From assembly GCA_948745425.1 (NCBI GenBank), contig CAPZDM010000060.1:1-10024 (forward strand): a stretch of 10,024 nucleotides of DNA, given 5' to 3'. The position numbers were made by a program, and so were the translations under genes. The notes beneath the pieces were generated by a model, which was not told where the DNA came from, did not search any database, and worked only from the letters and a program-made list of their open reading frames with translations. The DNA is from an uncultured Clostridia bacterium (lineage in GTDB: Bacteria > Bacillota > Clostridia > TANB77 > CAG-508). Positions 1-5,537 of the stretch are shown piece after piece. Position 1 is the first letter of the stretch, and every line of letters begins with the position of its first letter.

Positions 1-2
1 CT

Positions 3-39
3 TGGGACATTTTCTCATCGGATTACTTAAGACATTATC
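3..39. repeat. possible edge of a mobile or repeat sequence
   Basis: Two copies of GACATTNTC lie 25 bases apart (6-14 and 31-39), and TTGGGAC at 3-9 is the reverse complement of the GTCCCAA core of the repeats at 1159-1203. Short spaced repeats of this kind occur at the ends of some insertion sequences, for example IS21-like elements. No transposase is visible because the window begins here. This is a weak, pattern-based call. Confidence 0.2.
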
Positions 40-79
40 ATAAATGAATCATATATTTACAAAAGTTTACAATAAATAG

Positions 80-108
80 TTGACATAAGTGGAAACAAAT
101 GGTATAAT
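80..108 (+). promoter_or_regulatory. sigma-A promoter of the CAP-protein gene
   Basis: TTGACA at 80-85 and TATAAT at 103-108 are both perfect matches to the housekeeping consensus, with the ideal 17-base spacer. Transcription should begin near 115, which leaves a leader of about 200 nt before the start codon at 315. Confidence 0.85.
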
Positions 109-181
109 AAAATTGTTGTAAGGATAATAAAATTAACTTACATGAATATAAATATAATAAAAACAGGTTACAACGGATAAG

Positions 182-304
182 ATAAGTAAAAGACAAAGTA
201 TTTACTTATAAAATTTAAATACAAAACTTAAGAGTGATAGGAAATGAATTTCCTTGTTTTTGTAAGATAGAGGTTTCTATCTATAAAAATAATAAATTAA
301 GGAG
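182..304 (+). promoter_or_regulatory. structured 5' leader of the CAP-protein gene
   Basis: The leader holds a perfect 9-bp hairpin (ATAAGTAAA 182-190 with TTTACTTAT 201-209) and a second hairpin with a GGTT loop (265-271 with 276-282). TTCCTT at 250-255 is complementary to the Shine-Dalgarno AAGGAG at 299-304, counting one G-U pair. The leader could therefore fold with the ribosome-binding site either hidden or exposed. I recognise no known riboswitch class in it. The hairpins are visible; a regulatory role is inference. Confidence 0.35.
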
Positions 305-314
305 TGTATGTAAA

Positions 315-869
315 TTGAAAATATCAAGATTTAAACCTGGTATTTTACTTGTATTTGTGATTTTTATTATAATGGAGGGAATTTCGCTAGCAACTTATCA
401 AACAGCAGTATTAGGGCAAATAGAAGAAGATAACACTATGAGTGCAATGAAAACTAAAATAGAATTAGAAGAAGTTACTTTAAGTAATGAAGAACAAAGA
501 ACATTAGATTTAATAAACGAATATAGAAAGAAAAATGGATTAGGAGAATTAAAACCATTTTCAGAATTACAAGAAGTTGCAAAACTTAAGGCAGAAGATT
601 TAGTAAATAATCAATACTTTGCACATACTTCACCTACATTAGGTACACCGTTTGAGATGTTAAAAGATAATAATATTGATTATAGAATAGCAGGAGAAAA
701 CTTAGCAGGAAATACAACACCAGAAAGAGCAGTAGAAGCTTGGATAAATTCAACTTCTCATAGAGAAAATATTTTAGAAGAAAAATTTGAATATACAGGA
801 ATTTATGTAATAGAAAGCCCTGTATATGGAAGCGTATATGTACAATTATTTATAGGACTAAGTAAATAA
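315..869 (+). CDS. secreted/membrane-anchored CAP (SCP/PR1, YkwD-like) domain protein
   Basis: A 184-residue protein read from a TTG codon at 315. That start is chosen because AAGGAG lies at 299-304, ten bases upstream; an upstream in-frame GTG at 234 has no ribosome-binding site and would spoil the signal sequence. Residues 1-8 are basic and about 9-27 are hydrophobic, so it is exported and either cleaved or membrane-anchored. Residues ~62-181 form a CAP domain. Visible family residues are H104 (FAHTSP), E128 (AGENLA), E141, and H149 in the signature WINSTSHRENIL. Bacterial YkwD-type CAP proteins are extracellular; their molecular activity is mostly unknown. It is a single-gene unit with its own consensus promoter and terminator. 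The C-terminus ends with the domain, so no cell-wall binding repeats are present. The domain call is secure, the biological role is not. Confidence 0.88.
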   Translation: MKISRFKPGILLVFVIFIIMEGISLATYQTAVLGQIEEDNTMSAMKTKIELEEVTLSNEEQRTLDLINEYRKKNGLGELKPFSELQEVAKLKAEDLVNNQYFAHTSPTLGTPFEMLKDNNIDYRIAGENLAGNTTPERAVEAWINSTSHRENILEEKFEYTGIYVIESPVYGSVYVQLFIGLSK

Positions 870-889
870 AAATTGATAGTTGATTATTC

Positions 890-921
890 AAGGGAGCGAT
901 GTATCGTACCCTTATTTTTTT
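890..921 (+). terminator. rho-independent terminator after the CAP gene
   Basis: AAGGG (890-894) pairs with CCCTT (909-913), and CGAT (897-900) pairs with ATCG (903-906). One mismatch and one G-U pair lie between the two stems. A T-rich tail (TTATTTTTTTATT) follows. It lies 20 bases after the stop codon. Confidence 0.8.
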
Positions 922-934
922 ATTCTCATAAATA

Positions 935-1147
935 TGTGTTTGTAGGGATGATAAATTTCTAAGGTAAATCTAAAATTGTAGAGAAATGTAGGGGCGATTA
1001 GCAATCGCCCGTTCTAACAAAGGCTTGCTAAAAATCTTATATTCTTAAGTATGTTCTTCGGAAGACGGGCGATTAATAATCGCCCCTACAACATATAATT
1101 ATAATTTTGTATAGATTTTTAAAACTATAATCATCCCCACAAACACA
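935..1147. repeat. nested MITE-like inverted-repeat element
   Basis: The outer arms at 935-952 and 1130-1147 are inverted copies with one mismatch in 18. The inner arms at 987-1012 and 1065-1090 are inverted copies with two mismatches in 26. Each inner arm is itself nearly palindromic (GGGCGATT..AATCGCCC). Outer and inner arms share a related start (TGTAGGGATGAT versus TGTAGGGGCGAT), as if one family member had inserted into another. The inner element is markedly GC-rich against the AT-rich surroundings. There is no coding capacity and no clear target duplication. TGTAGGGGCGATT-type palindromic repeats are, to my knowledge, common in intergenic regions of Clostridia. A decayed single arm lies at 4203-4225. 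This element and the short repeats after it fill most of the gap from 922 to 1206. Confidence 0.75.
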
Positions 1148-1158
1148 AATTTAGGAGT

Positions 1159-1203
1159 GTCCCAATTTCCAAAAAAGTGGAAAAGAGAACCGTCCCAATT
1201 TCC
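1159..1203 (+). repeat. direct repeat pair GTCCCAATTTCC
   Basis: GTCCCAATTTCC occurs at 1159-1170 and again at 1192-1203, a period of 33, separated by an A/G-rich stretch containing GTGGAAAAGAGAACC. The second copy ends four bases before the -35 box of the next gene. It looks like a fragment of an interspersed intergenic repeat; the family is not identified. Confidence 0.5.
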
Positions 1204-1206
1204 TAA

Positions 1207-1235
1207 TTGAAAAAGATTATAAAATATAATATAAT
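1207..1235 (+). promoter_or_regulatory. sigma-A promoter of the HD-domain gene
   Basis: TTGAAA at 1207-1212 and TATAAT at 1230-1235 have a 17-base spacer. An overlapping TATAAT at 1225-1230 is spaced wrongly (12). The predicted start near 1242 gives a leader of only about 18 nt, just enough for the ribosome-binding site AAAGGAGAGG at 1241-1250. Confidence 0.75.
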
Positions 1236-1259
1236 GTAAAAAAGGAGAGGAGAATAATA

Positions 1260-1814
1260 ATGAAGGAAGAATTTATCGAACTATTAAAAAGTACTAATAG
1301 AGAAGGAATAGACAATTTGATTAGTTTCCTAGAAAAAACAGACTTTTTTGAAGCACCAGCAAGCACTAGATTTCATGGAGATTATAAAGGTGGACTAATA
1401 GAACATAGTATGAAAGTATATGAGATTTTTAGAGAAAAAGTAAAAAATGCAAGTATAGAAATAAATTCACCAGAAGATACTATTATAATTAGTGCATTAT
1501 TGCATGATATATGTAAAGCAAACTTTTATAAAGTAGATTATAGGAATGCGAAGAATGAATTAGGAGTATGGGAGAAAGTGCCATATTATACAGTAGATGA
1601 CCAAATACCTTATGGACATGGTGAAAAATCTGTAATGATGATTTCAGAATACATAAAATTAACTCCAGAAGAAAAATATTCTATACGTTGGCATATGGGA
1701 TTTACAGAACCTAAAGAGGTGTATTCTACAATAGGAAATGCCTATAAAAAATATCCTTTAGCACTATTATTATTTGAGGCAGATTTAGAGGCAACATATT
1801 TCTTTAATATTTAA
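1260..1814 (+). CDS. HD-domain phosphohydrolase-like protein
   Basis: A 184-residue soluble protein with no signal peptide or membrane segment. The metal-binding HD pattern is visible in order: H49 (LIEHS), H82-D83 (LLHDICK), H120 (YGHGEKS), H145 (RWHMG) and D175 (FEADLEA). The order and spacing resemble the HD module of YhaM-type 3'-5' exoribonucleases, but the OB-fold part of YhaM is absent, so it is a stand-alone HD protein. Such proteins usually cleave phosphate esters of nucleotides or nucleic acids with bound metals; the substrate cannot be read from sequence. The ATG at 1260 follows AAAGGAGAGG with a normal gap. It is transcribed alone and converges on clpE across a shared hairpin. Family assignment is firm, exact function unknown. 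Confidence 0.8.
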   Translation: MKEEFIELLKSTNREGIDNLISFLEKTDFFEAPASTRFHGDYKGGLIEHSMKVYEIFREKVKNASIEINSPEDTIIISALLHDICKANFYKVDYRNAKNELGVWEKVPYYTVDDQIPYGHGEKSVMMISEYIKLTPEEKYSIRWHMGFTEPKEVYSTIGNAYKKYPLALLLFEADLEATYFFNI

Positions 1815-1818
1815 AATA

Positions 1819-1843
1819 TAGGGACACATATAAAGTGTCCCTA
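1819..1843. terminator. hairpin terminator shared by convergent genes
   Basis: AGGGACAC (1820-1827) pairs perfectly with GTGTCCCT (1835-1842) around a 7-base loop, with one more A-T pair outside. It lies between the stop codons of the HD gene and clpE. Neither side has a long pure T tract (only TATTTTAAAT on the minus-strand side), so it may be a moderate bidirectional terminator. Confidence 0.65.
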
Positions 1844-1855
1844 AAATTTATAACT

Positions 1856-4174
1856 TTAAGAATTCTTAAACTCTAATTTATCATTTTTTAAAGTAACATG
1901 AATTGTTTGACCGTTTGTGAATTCTGACATTAAAATTCTTTCTGCTATTTCATCTTCTAGATATCTTTGAATTGCACGTCTTAAAGGTCTTGCTCCATAT
2001 TTTAGGTCTGTTCCCTTCTCTAGTATAAACTCTTTTGCACGAGAATCAACCTTAAGCTTCATATTTTTTTGGGATAATGCATTAATAGTATCGTTTAACA
2101 TTAAATCAATAATTTGAAGTAATTGTTCTTTATTTAAACTATTAAATACGATAATTTCATCAATTCTATTTATAAATTCTGCTCTAAATGAAGACTTTAC
2201 TATATCGAGAATTTTACTCTTATTTGCCTGATTTTGATTATTAAATCCAATAGCATTTGTATTTAAATTTGAACCAGCATTAGATGTCATAATTATAATC
2301 GTATTTTCAAAACTTACAGTATTTCCTTGAGCATCAGTAAGTTTTCCATCATCTAACACTTGTAATAATATATTAAATACATCATTATGCGCTTTTTCAA
2401 TTTCATCAAATAATATTATTGAATAAGGCTTTCTTTTAACTTTTTCTGTTAATTGCCCAGCATCATCATATCCAACATATCCAGGAGGTGCACCAATAAG
2501 TTTTGCTGTGGAATTACTTTCCATATATTCAGACATATCTATTCTTATAATTGCATCTTCATTCCCAAACATTTCATATGCAAGAGATTTAGCAAGTGCA
2601 GTTTTACCAACTCCAGTAGGACCTACAAACATAAAAGAAGGTGGTCTTTTTGTTGATTTAAGGCCTGCTCTATTTCTACGAATAGCACGACTTACAGCTT
2701 GAACAGCTTCATCTTGACCGACAATTTTCTCATGTAATCTTTCTTCTAAATGCAATAATTTGAATGTCTCTTCTTCTGTAATCTTTGTAAGAGGTATCTT
2801 TGTCCAATTCTCTATTACAACTGCTATATCTTGTAAAGTTAAGTCCTTAGGTTTAAGTACTTTTTCTAGATTATTAATTTTATCAATTAATTGACATTCT
2901 TTAGTTTTTAAATCTGCAGCCTTTTGATAATCCTCAGTAGAATCAGCTTGAGCAGCTTCATTTTTTTCTTCTTGAACTAATTTTAATTCATTTTTTAAAG
3001 TTTCAAGAGTATATAACTCTTTATTATTTAAATTGATACGAGAACAAGCCTCATCTAATATATCTATAGCTTTATCTGGTAAAAATCTATCATGAATATA
3101 TTTCTCAGATAGCCATACAGTCTGACGAATAACATCATCAGAGATTCTGACCTTATGGAAATCTTCGTAATATTTTTTAATTCCATTTAAAATTTCTATA
3201 GTAGAATCAACATTAGGTTCATCAATAAGAACTGTTTGAAAACGTCTTTCAAGTGCAGTATCTTTTTCTATATATTTTCTATACTCCTTTAAAGTAGTAG
3301 TTCCTATTAATTGAATTTCACCATTTGCAAGAGATGGTTTTAAAATATTTGCTGCATTCATAGAACCTTCACTATCTCCAGCACCAATTATATTGTGAAT
3401 TTCATCTATCACTAATATTATATTTCCTAAAGTTCTACACTCTTCAATAATATTTTTCATTCTTGATTCAAATTGACCTCTAAATTGAGTACCAGCAACA
3501 ACAGAAGTCATATCTAAAAGATAAACCTCTTTGTTTAAAAGTTTTGTTGGAACATTCTTTTCAGCAATTTTAATAGCAAGACCTTGTGCAATTGCAGTTT
3601 TACCGACTCCAGGTTCTCCTATTAAACAAGGGTTATTTTTTGAACGTCTATTTAATATTTGTATAACTCTTTGTAATTCTCTATCCCTACCTATAACAGC
3701 ATCTAATTGATTATTTTTTGCTTTACTTGTTAGATTTGTTCCATAAATATCCAAAGTTCTACGTTTTTTATTGTTTTGTTTCTTTTCTACTTTTATACGT
3801 TTCTTACCATCTGAAGATACTCCATCTGATGAAGAATTATCATTATCTGAAGGTTTAGTAAAGAAATTTCCGAATATTGCGCCTATTGGAATAGCTCCAC
3901 CAATAGAACCTTCTTGCATTTCTTCAACTTCTTCCTCACTTAAATCTAAATCCATTTCCAAATCCCCTAATTGAGAAGAAATGCCATCTAACATTGCCTC
4001 AATTTGAGAAGTCATGTCACTTAAGCTCATATTTTTTGAAAAGTTATCTGAATTAGTGATACCCTTTTCCTTAGCACAATCAGCACAATAACCTATCAAT
4101 TTATGAGGGTCTGGACTATTAGGGTCTTCTGTAAAAATTACAGCTTTCTTTTTATTACAAATTGAACATAACAT
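1856..4174 (-). CDS. clpE: ClpE-type Clp protease ATP-binding subunit (AAA+ unfoldase)
   Basis: A 772-residue cytoplasmic HSP100 protein that unfolds substrates with ATP and feeds them to ClpP. The start at 4174 is chosen because AAGGAG lies ten bases upstream; a longer reading from a TTG at 4213 lacks such a site. A C4 zinc finger stands at the N-terminus (C3-x2-C6, C30-x2-C33) in place of the double Clp_N repeat of ClpC, as in ClpE. Residues ~92-140 are a low-complexity, then basic, linker. AAA-1 has Walker A GEPGVGKT (186-193), Walker B VIDEIH (255-260) and R310-R311. A short coiled-coil/UVR-like middle domain spans ~385-440. AAA-2 has Walker A GPTGVGKT (518-525), Walker B ILFDEIE (587-592), the finger region at R670 and sensor-2 GARP (727-730). 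The IGF tripeptide at 642-644 is where the ClpP-docking loop is expected. It is transcribed alone from 4280-4308. ClpC is the alternative name, but the zinc finger favours ClpE. Confidence 0.9.
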   Translation of the reverse strand: MLCSICNKKKAVIFTEDPNSPDPHKLIGYCADCAKEKGITNSDNFSKNMSLSDMTSQIEAMLDGISSQLGDLEMDLDLSEEEVEEMQEGSIGGAIPIGAIFGNFFTKPSDNDNSSSDGVSSDGKKRIKVEKKQNNKKRRTLDIYGTNLTSKAKNNQLDAVIGRDRELQRVIQILNRRSKNNPCLIGEPGVGKTAIAQGLAIKIAEKNVPTKLLNKEVYLLDMTSVVAGTQFRGQFESRMKNIIEECRTLGNIILVIDEIHNIIGAGDSEGSMNAANILKPSLANGEIQLIGTTTLKEYRKYIEKDTALERRFQTVLIDEPNVDSTIEILNGIKKYYEDFHKVRISDDVIRQTVWLSEKYIHDRFLPDKAIDILDEACSRINLNNKELYTLETLKNELKLVQEEKNEAAQADSTEDYQKAADLKTKECQLIDKINNLEKVLKPKDLTLQDIAVVIENWTKIPLTKITEEETFKLLHLEERLHEKIVGQDEAVQAVSRAIRRNRAGLKSTKRPPSFMFVGPTGVGKTALAKSLAYEMFGNEDAIIRIDMSEYMESNSTAKLIGAPPGYVGYDDAGQLTEKVKRKPYSIILFDEIEKAHNDVFNILLQVLDDGKLTDAQGNTVSFENTIIIMTSNAGSNLNTNAIGFNNQNQANKSKILDIVKSSFRAEFINRIDEIIVFNSLNKEQLLQIIDLMLNDTINALSQKNMKLKVDSRAKEFILEKGTDLKYGARPLRRAIQRYLEDEIAERILMSEFTNGQTIHVTLKNDKLEFKNS

Positions 4175-4202
4175 GAATTGTATACTCCTTTCTAGAAAGA
4201 AC

Positions 4203-4225
4203 TGTAGAGGCAATTATTAATCGCC
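4203..4225. repeat. decayed single arm of the 987-1090 repeat family
   Basis: This stretch matches the arm of the element at 987-1090 (TGTAGGGGCGATTATTAATC type) with two substitutions: TGTAGAGGC and AATTATTAATCGCC. No opposite arm is present. It lies in the untranslated leader of clpE, between promoter and ribosome-binding site, so it would be transcribed. Confidence 0.6.
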
Positions 4226-4228
4226 AAT

Positions 4229-4272
4229 GTGGCTAAACCACTTTTGCTATCTATTAAAAAATTTTATTAGAT
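4229..4272 (-). promoter_or_regulatory. hairpins in the clpE 5' leader
   Basis: On the minus strand the transcript should begin near 4273. The first 24 bases (4249-4272) fold into an AT-rich stem of about 11 pairs with one mismatch. A second small hairpin, GTGG/CCAC at 4229-4241, follows. A 5'-terminal stem can protect an mRNA from decay; that role here is inference. Confidence 0.35.
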
Positions 4273-4279
4273 AAAGTCT

Positions 4280-4308
4280 ATAATACAATAAAAAAACGTA
4301 AAAGTCAA
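4280..4308 (-). promoter_or_regulatory. sigma-A promoter of clpE
   Basis: Read on the minus strand, TTGACT (4308-4303) and TATTAT (4285-4280) are separated by 17 bases. Predicted start near 4273, leader about 100 nt. I looked for a CtsR heptad pair (GGTCAAA type) at this promoter; GTCAA at 4304-4308 is part of the -35 and the second heptad is poor, so CtsR control is not supported. Confidence 0.75.
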
Positions 4309-4325
4309 GATAGACACAGAGGTGA

Positions 4326-4396
4326 TCAGGGAAATTTCATGAAATATTACAATTTTGTAATATTTCATGAAATTATCGTGAATGAAATTACCCTGA
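4326..4396. promoter_or_regulatory. multi-palindrome block between divergent promoters
   Basis: A perfect 20-bp inverted repeat (4333-4352 with 4355-4374, 2-base spacer) contains two identical 12-bp palindromes ATTTCATGAAAT at 4334-4345 and 4362-4373, centred 28 bp apart. A further copy of the left flank, inverted with 14 of 15 matching, lies at 4382-4396, so TCAGGG (4326-4331) also faces CCCTGA (4391-4396). The block fits between the -35 box of clpE (4303-4308) and that of the rightward gene (4399-4404). A shared repressor or activator site is the natural reading; a repeat-element origin is the alternative. Confidence 0.55.
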
Positions 4397-4398
4397 GA

Positions 4399-4427
4399 TA
4401 GACAAGAAGAACAATTAATGTTATAAT
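4399..4427 (+). promoter_or_regulatory. sigma-A promoter of the 4578 membrane-protein gene
   Basis: TAGACA at 4399-4404 (one mismatch) and a perfect TATAAT at 4422-4427, spacer 17. The start is expected near 4434, giving a leader of about 145 nt that carries two strong hairpins. Confidence 0.65.
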
Positions 4428-4456
4428 ATGTGAGAAGTGGTAAAAGCGAGAAAAAA

Positions 4457-4531
4457 TATAAAAAGAAAAATTTATTTTTTTCTTTTTATACTTTTGCGAG
4501 CGTAGCATGGAAAATTTGCGAGGCAAATTTT
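4457..4531 (+). promoter_or_regulatory. two hairpins in the leader of the 4578 gene
   Basis: The first is a perfect 14-bp stem (4457-4470 with 4477-4490, 6-base loop) made only of A/T plus one G-C pair. The second is a perfect 9-bp stem, AAAATTTGC (4511-4519) with GCAAATTTT (4523-4531), with a GAG loop. The word GCGAG recurs at 4446-4450, 4496-4500 and 4518-4522. The second hairpin ends in TTTT and could act as a weak attenuator; no leader peptide is evident. Confidence 0.45.
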
Positions 4532-4577
4532 ACTGAGATATATAAGAAATTAATGGTGAGAAAGGAATGGATGAATA

Positions 4578-5411
4578 ATGTTAAACAATATGCCAATGAA
4601 TGATGAAAAACAAGATAAGATTAGAATAATAATGTTTATAATAATAGGAATAATATGTGTTATTTCAATAGTATTAGCATTAGTATTTCAAATAAGCAAA
4701 TTAGCGACACCACCAGTAATAGTAGAAGAAAAGGAAGTAAAGGATTTTAAATCAGTATTTAATAATAGATTAAATGACCAAGGATATGAAATAAAAAAAT
4801 TAAAAAAACTTAATGAAGAGGAAAACATAGTTTATACAATCTTTGAGAAAAATGAAAAAGTAGATGGTAAATTTGATATTAATGTAAAAATACCAGTAAT
4901 AAATATTAATAATTCAACTACAATAGAAATAGATAAAGAAATTGAAAGCACATTTAGAGAAAAAGCTAATAGTATAATGGCAAGTGAAAAAGATTATGAA
5001 ACAATATATACAGTAGAATATACAGCATATATAAACGAAAATATTTTATCTTTAGCAATAAAATCCACCTTAAAAGAAGGAACAAAAGCACAAAGAGTTA
5101 TAATAAAGTCATACACATATAATATAACTACAAGTGAAGTAATAGATATTGATGAAATGATATCTATAAAACATTTAGATAAAGCAGTGGTCCAAAAAGA
5201 GATAAATAACGTAGTACAAGAAAATGCTAGAAATGCCCAAAGTTTAATAGATTTAGGATATAAGGTATATGAAAGAAATTTATCAGACCAAATGTATCAA
5301 ATAGAAAATGTAGACAATTTCTTTTATGGTCCAGATGGAGCGTTATATATAATCTATGCATATGGAAACTCTAGTTATACATCGGAATTAGACATTATAC
5401 CAATTGAATAA
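4578..5411 (+). CDS. single-pass membrane protein with PdaC/RsiV-like outer domain
   Basis: A 277-residue protein with a short charged N-terminus (1-15), one membrane segment (~16-40) and a long outer part, so the N-terminus is inside. Residues ~105-270 resemble the two-part DUF4163/DUF3298 module of the anti-sigma factor RsiV and the deacetylase PdaC. A strand-rich stretch (TIYTVEYTAYINENILSLAI) is followed by YTYNITTSEVIDIDEMI, then an amphipathic segment, and a late FFYGPDGALYIIYAYG. The GGAHG-type glycine/histidine motif usual in this module is not seen; KEGTKAQR occupies that place. There is no catalytic deacetylase domain and no sigma gene beside it. The ATG at 4578 follows AAAGGA at 4561-4566, 11 bases away. 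It is transcribed alone, divergent from clpE. Membrane topology is clear, the domain match is by eye only, and function is unknown. Confidence 0.55.
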   Translation: MLNNMPMNDEKQDKIRIIMFIIIGIICVISIVLALVFQISKLATPPVIVEEKEVKDFKSVFNNRLNDQGYEIKKLKKLNEEENIVYTIFEKNEKVDGKFDINVKIPVININNSTTIEIDKEIESTFREKANSIMASEKDYETIYTVEYTAYINENILSLAIKSTLKEGTKAQRVIIKSYTYNITTSEVIDIDEMISIKHLDKAVVQKEINNVVQENARNAQSLIDLGYKVYERNLSDQMYQIENVDNFFYGPDGALYIIYAYGNSSYTSELDIIPIE

Positions 5412-5416
5412 AAAAC

Positions 5417-5445
5417 AAACCCATAAGATTTATCTTATGGGTTTT
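5417..5445. terminator. bidirectional terminator between the 4578 gene and htrA
   Basis: AAACCCATAAGA (5417-5428) pairs perfectly with TCTTATGGGTTT (5433-5444), a 12-bp stem with a 4-base loop. It has TTTTA on the plus side and a long T-rich run (TTTGTTTTTTATT) on the minus side, so it can stop transcription from both convergent genes. Confidence 0.9.
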
Positions 5446-5465
5446 ATAAAAAATAAAAGGGGATG

Positions 5466-5532
5466 TTTACACTTTTAGTGTACTTAAAGTATAAATCACT
5501 AATTTGAACATTTGGTGAACAAAAAGTGTAAA
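5466..5532. repeat. imperfect dyad downstream of htrA
   Basis: TTTACACTTTT (5466-5476) and AAAAGTGTAAA (5522-5532) are perfect 11-bp inverted arms. Inside, TTAGTG/CACTAA (5475-5480, 5497-5502) and TACTT/AAGTA (5481-5485, 5487-5491) form a second stem, and TGAACA is directly repeated at 5506-5511 and 5517-5521. It lies between the htrA stop codon and the terminator and has no T tract. It could be a small repeat remnant or a 3'-end structure of the htrA message. Confidence 0.4.
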
Positions 5533-5537
5533 TTGTG

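Noticed and set aside
234..314. N-terminal extension of the CAP protein from GTG at 234
   Set aside because: No ribosome-binding site before 234, and it would add 27 polar residues in front of a good signal sequence; AAGGAG at 299-304 supports the TTG at 315.
935..1147. CRISPR array or structured regulatory RNA
   Set aside because: Repeats are inverted and nested rather than regularly spaced direct repeats, and no promoter or Cas genes are near; a mobile repeat explains it better.
2453..2702. Two short plus-strand open frames
   Set aside because: They are antisense to the AAA-2 region of clpE and have no start signals.
4300..4320. Possible CtsR operator before clpE
   Set aside because: Only one GTCAA half is present, it overlaps the -35 box, and the following bases (AGACACA) match the second heptad poorly.
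4571..4603. Ten-codon overlapping frame starting at ATG 4571
   Set aside because: It overlaps the start of the membrane-protein gene and is too short and featureless to separate from chance.
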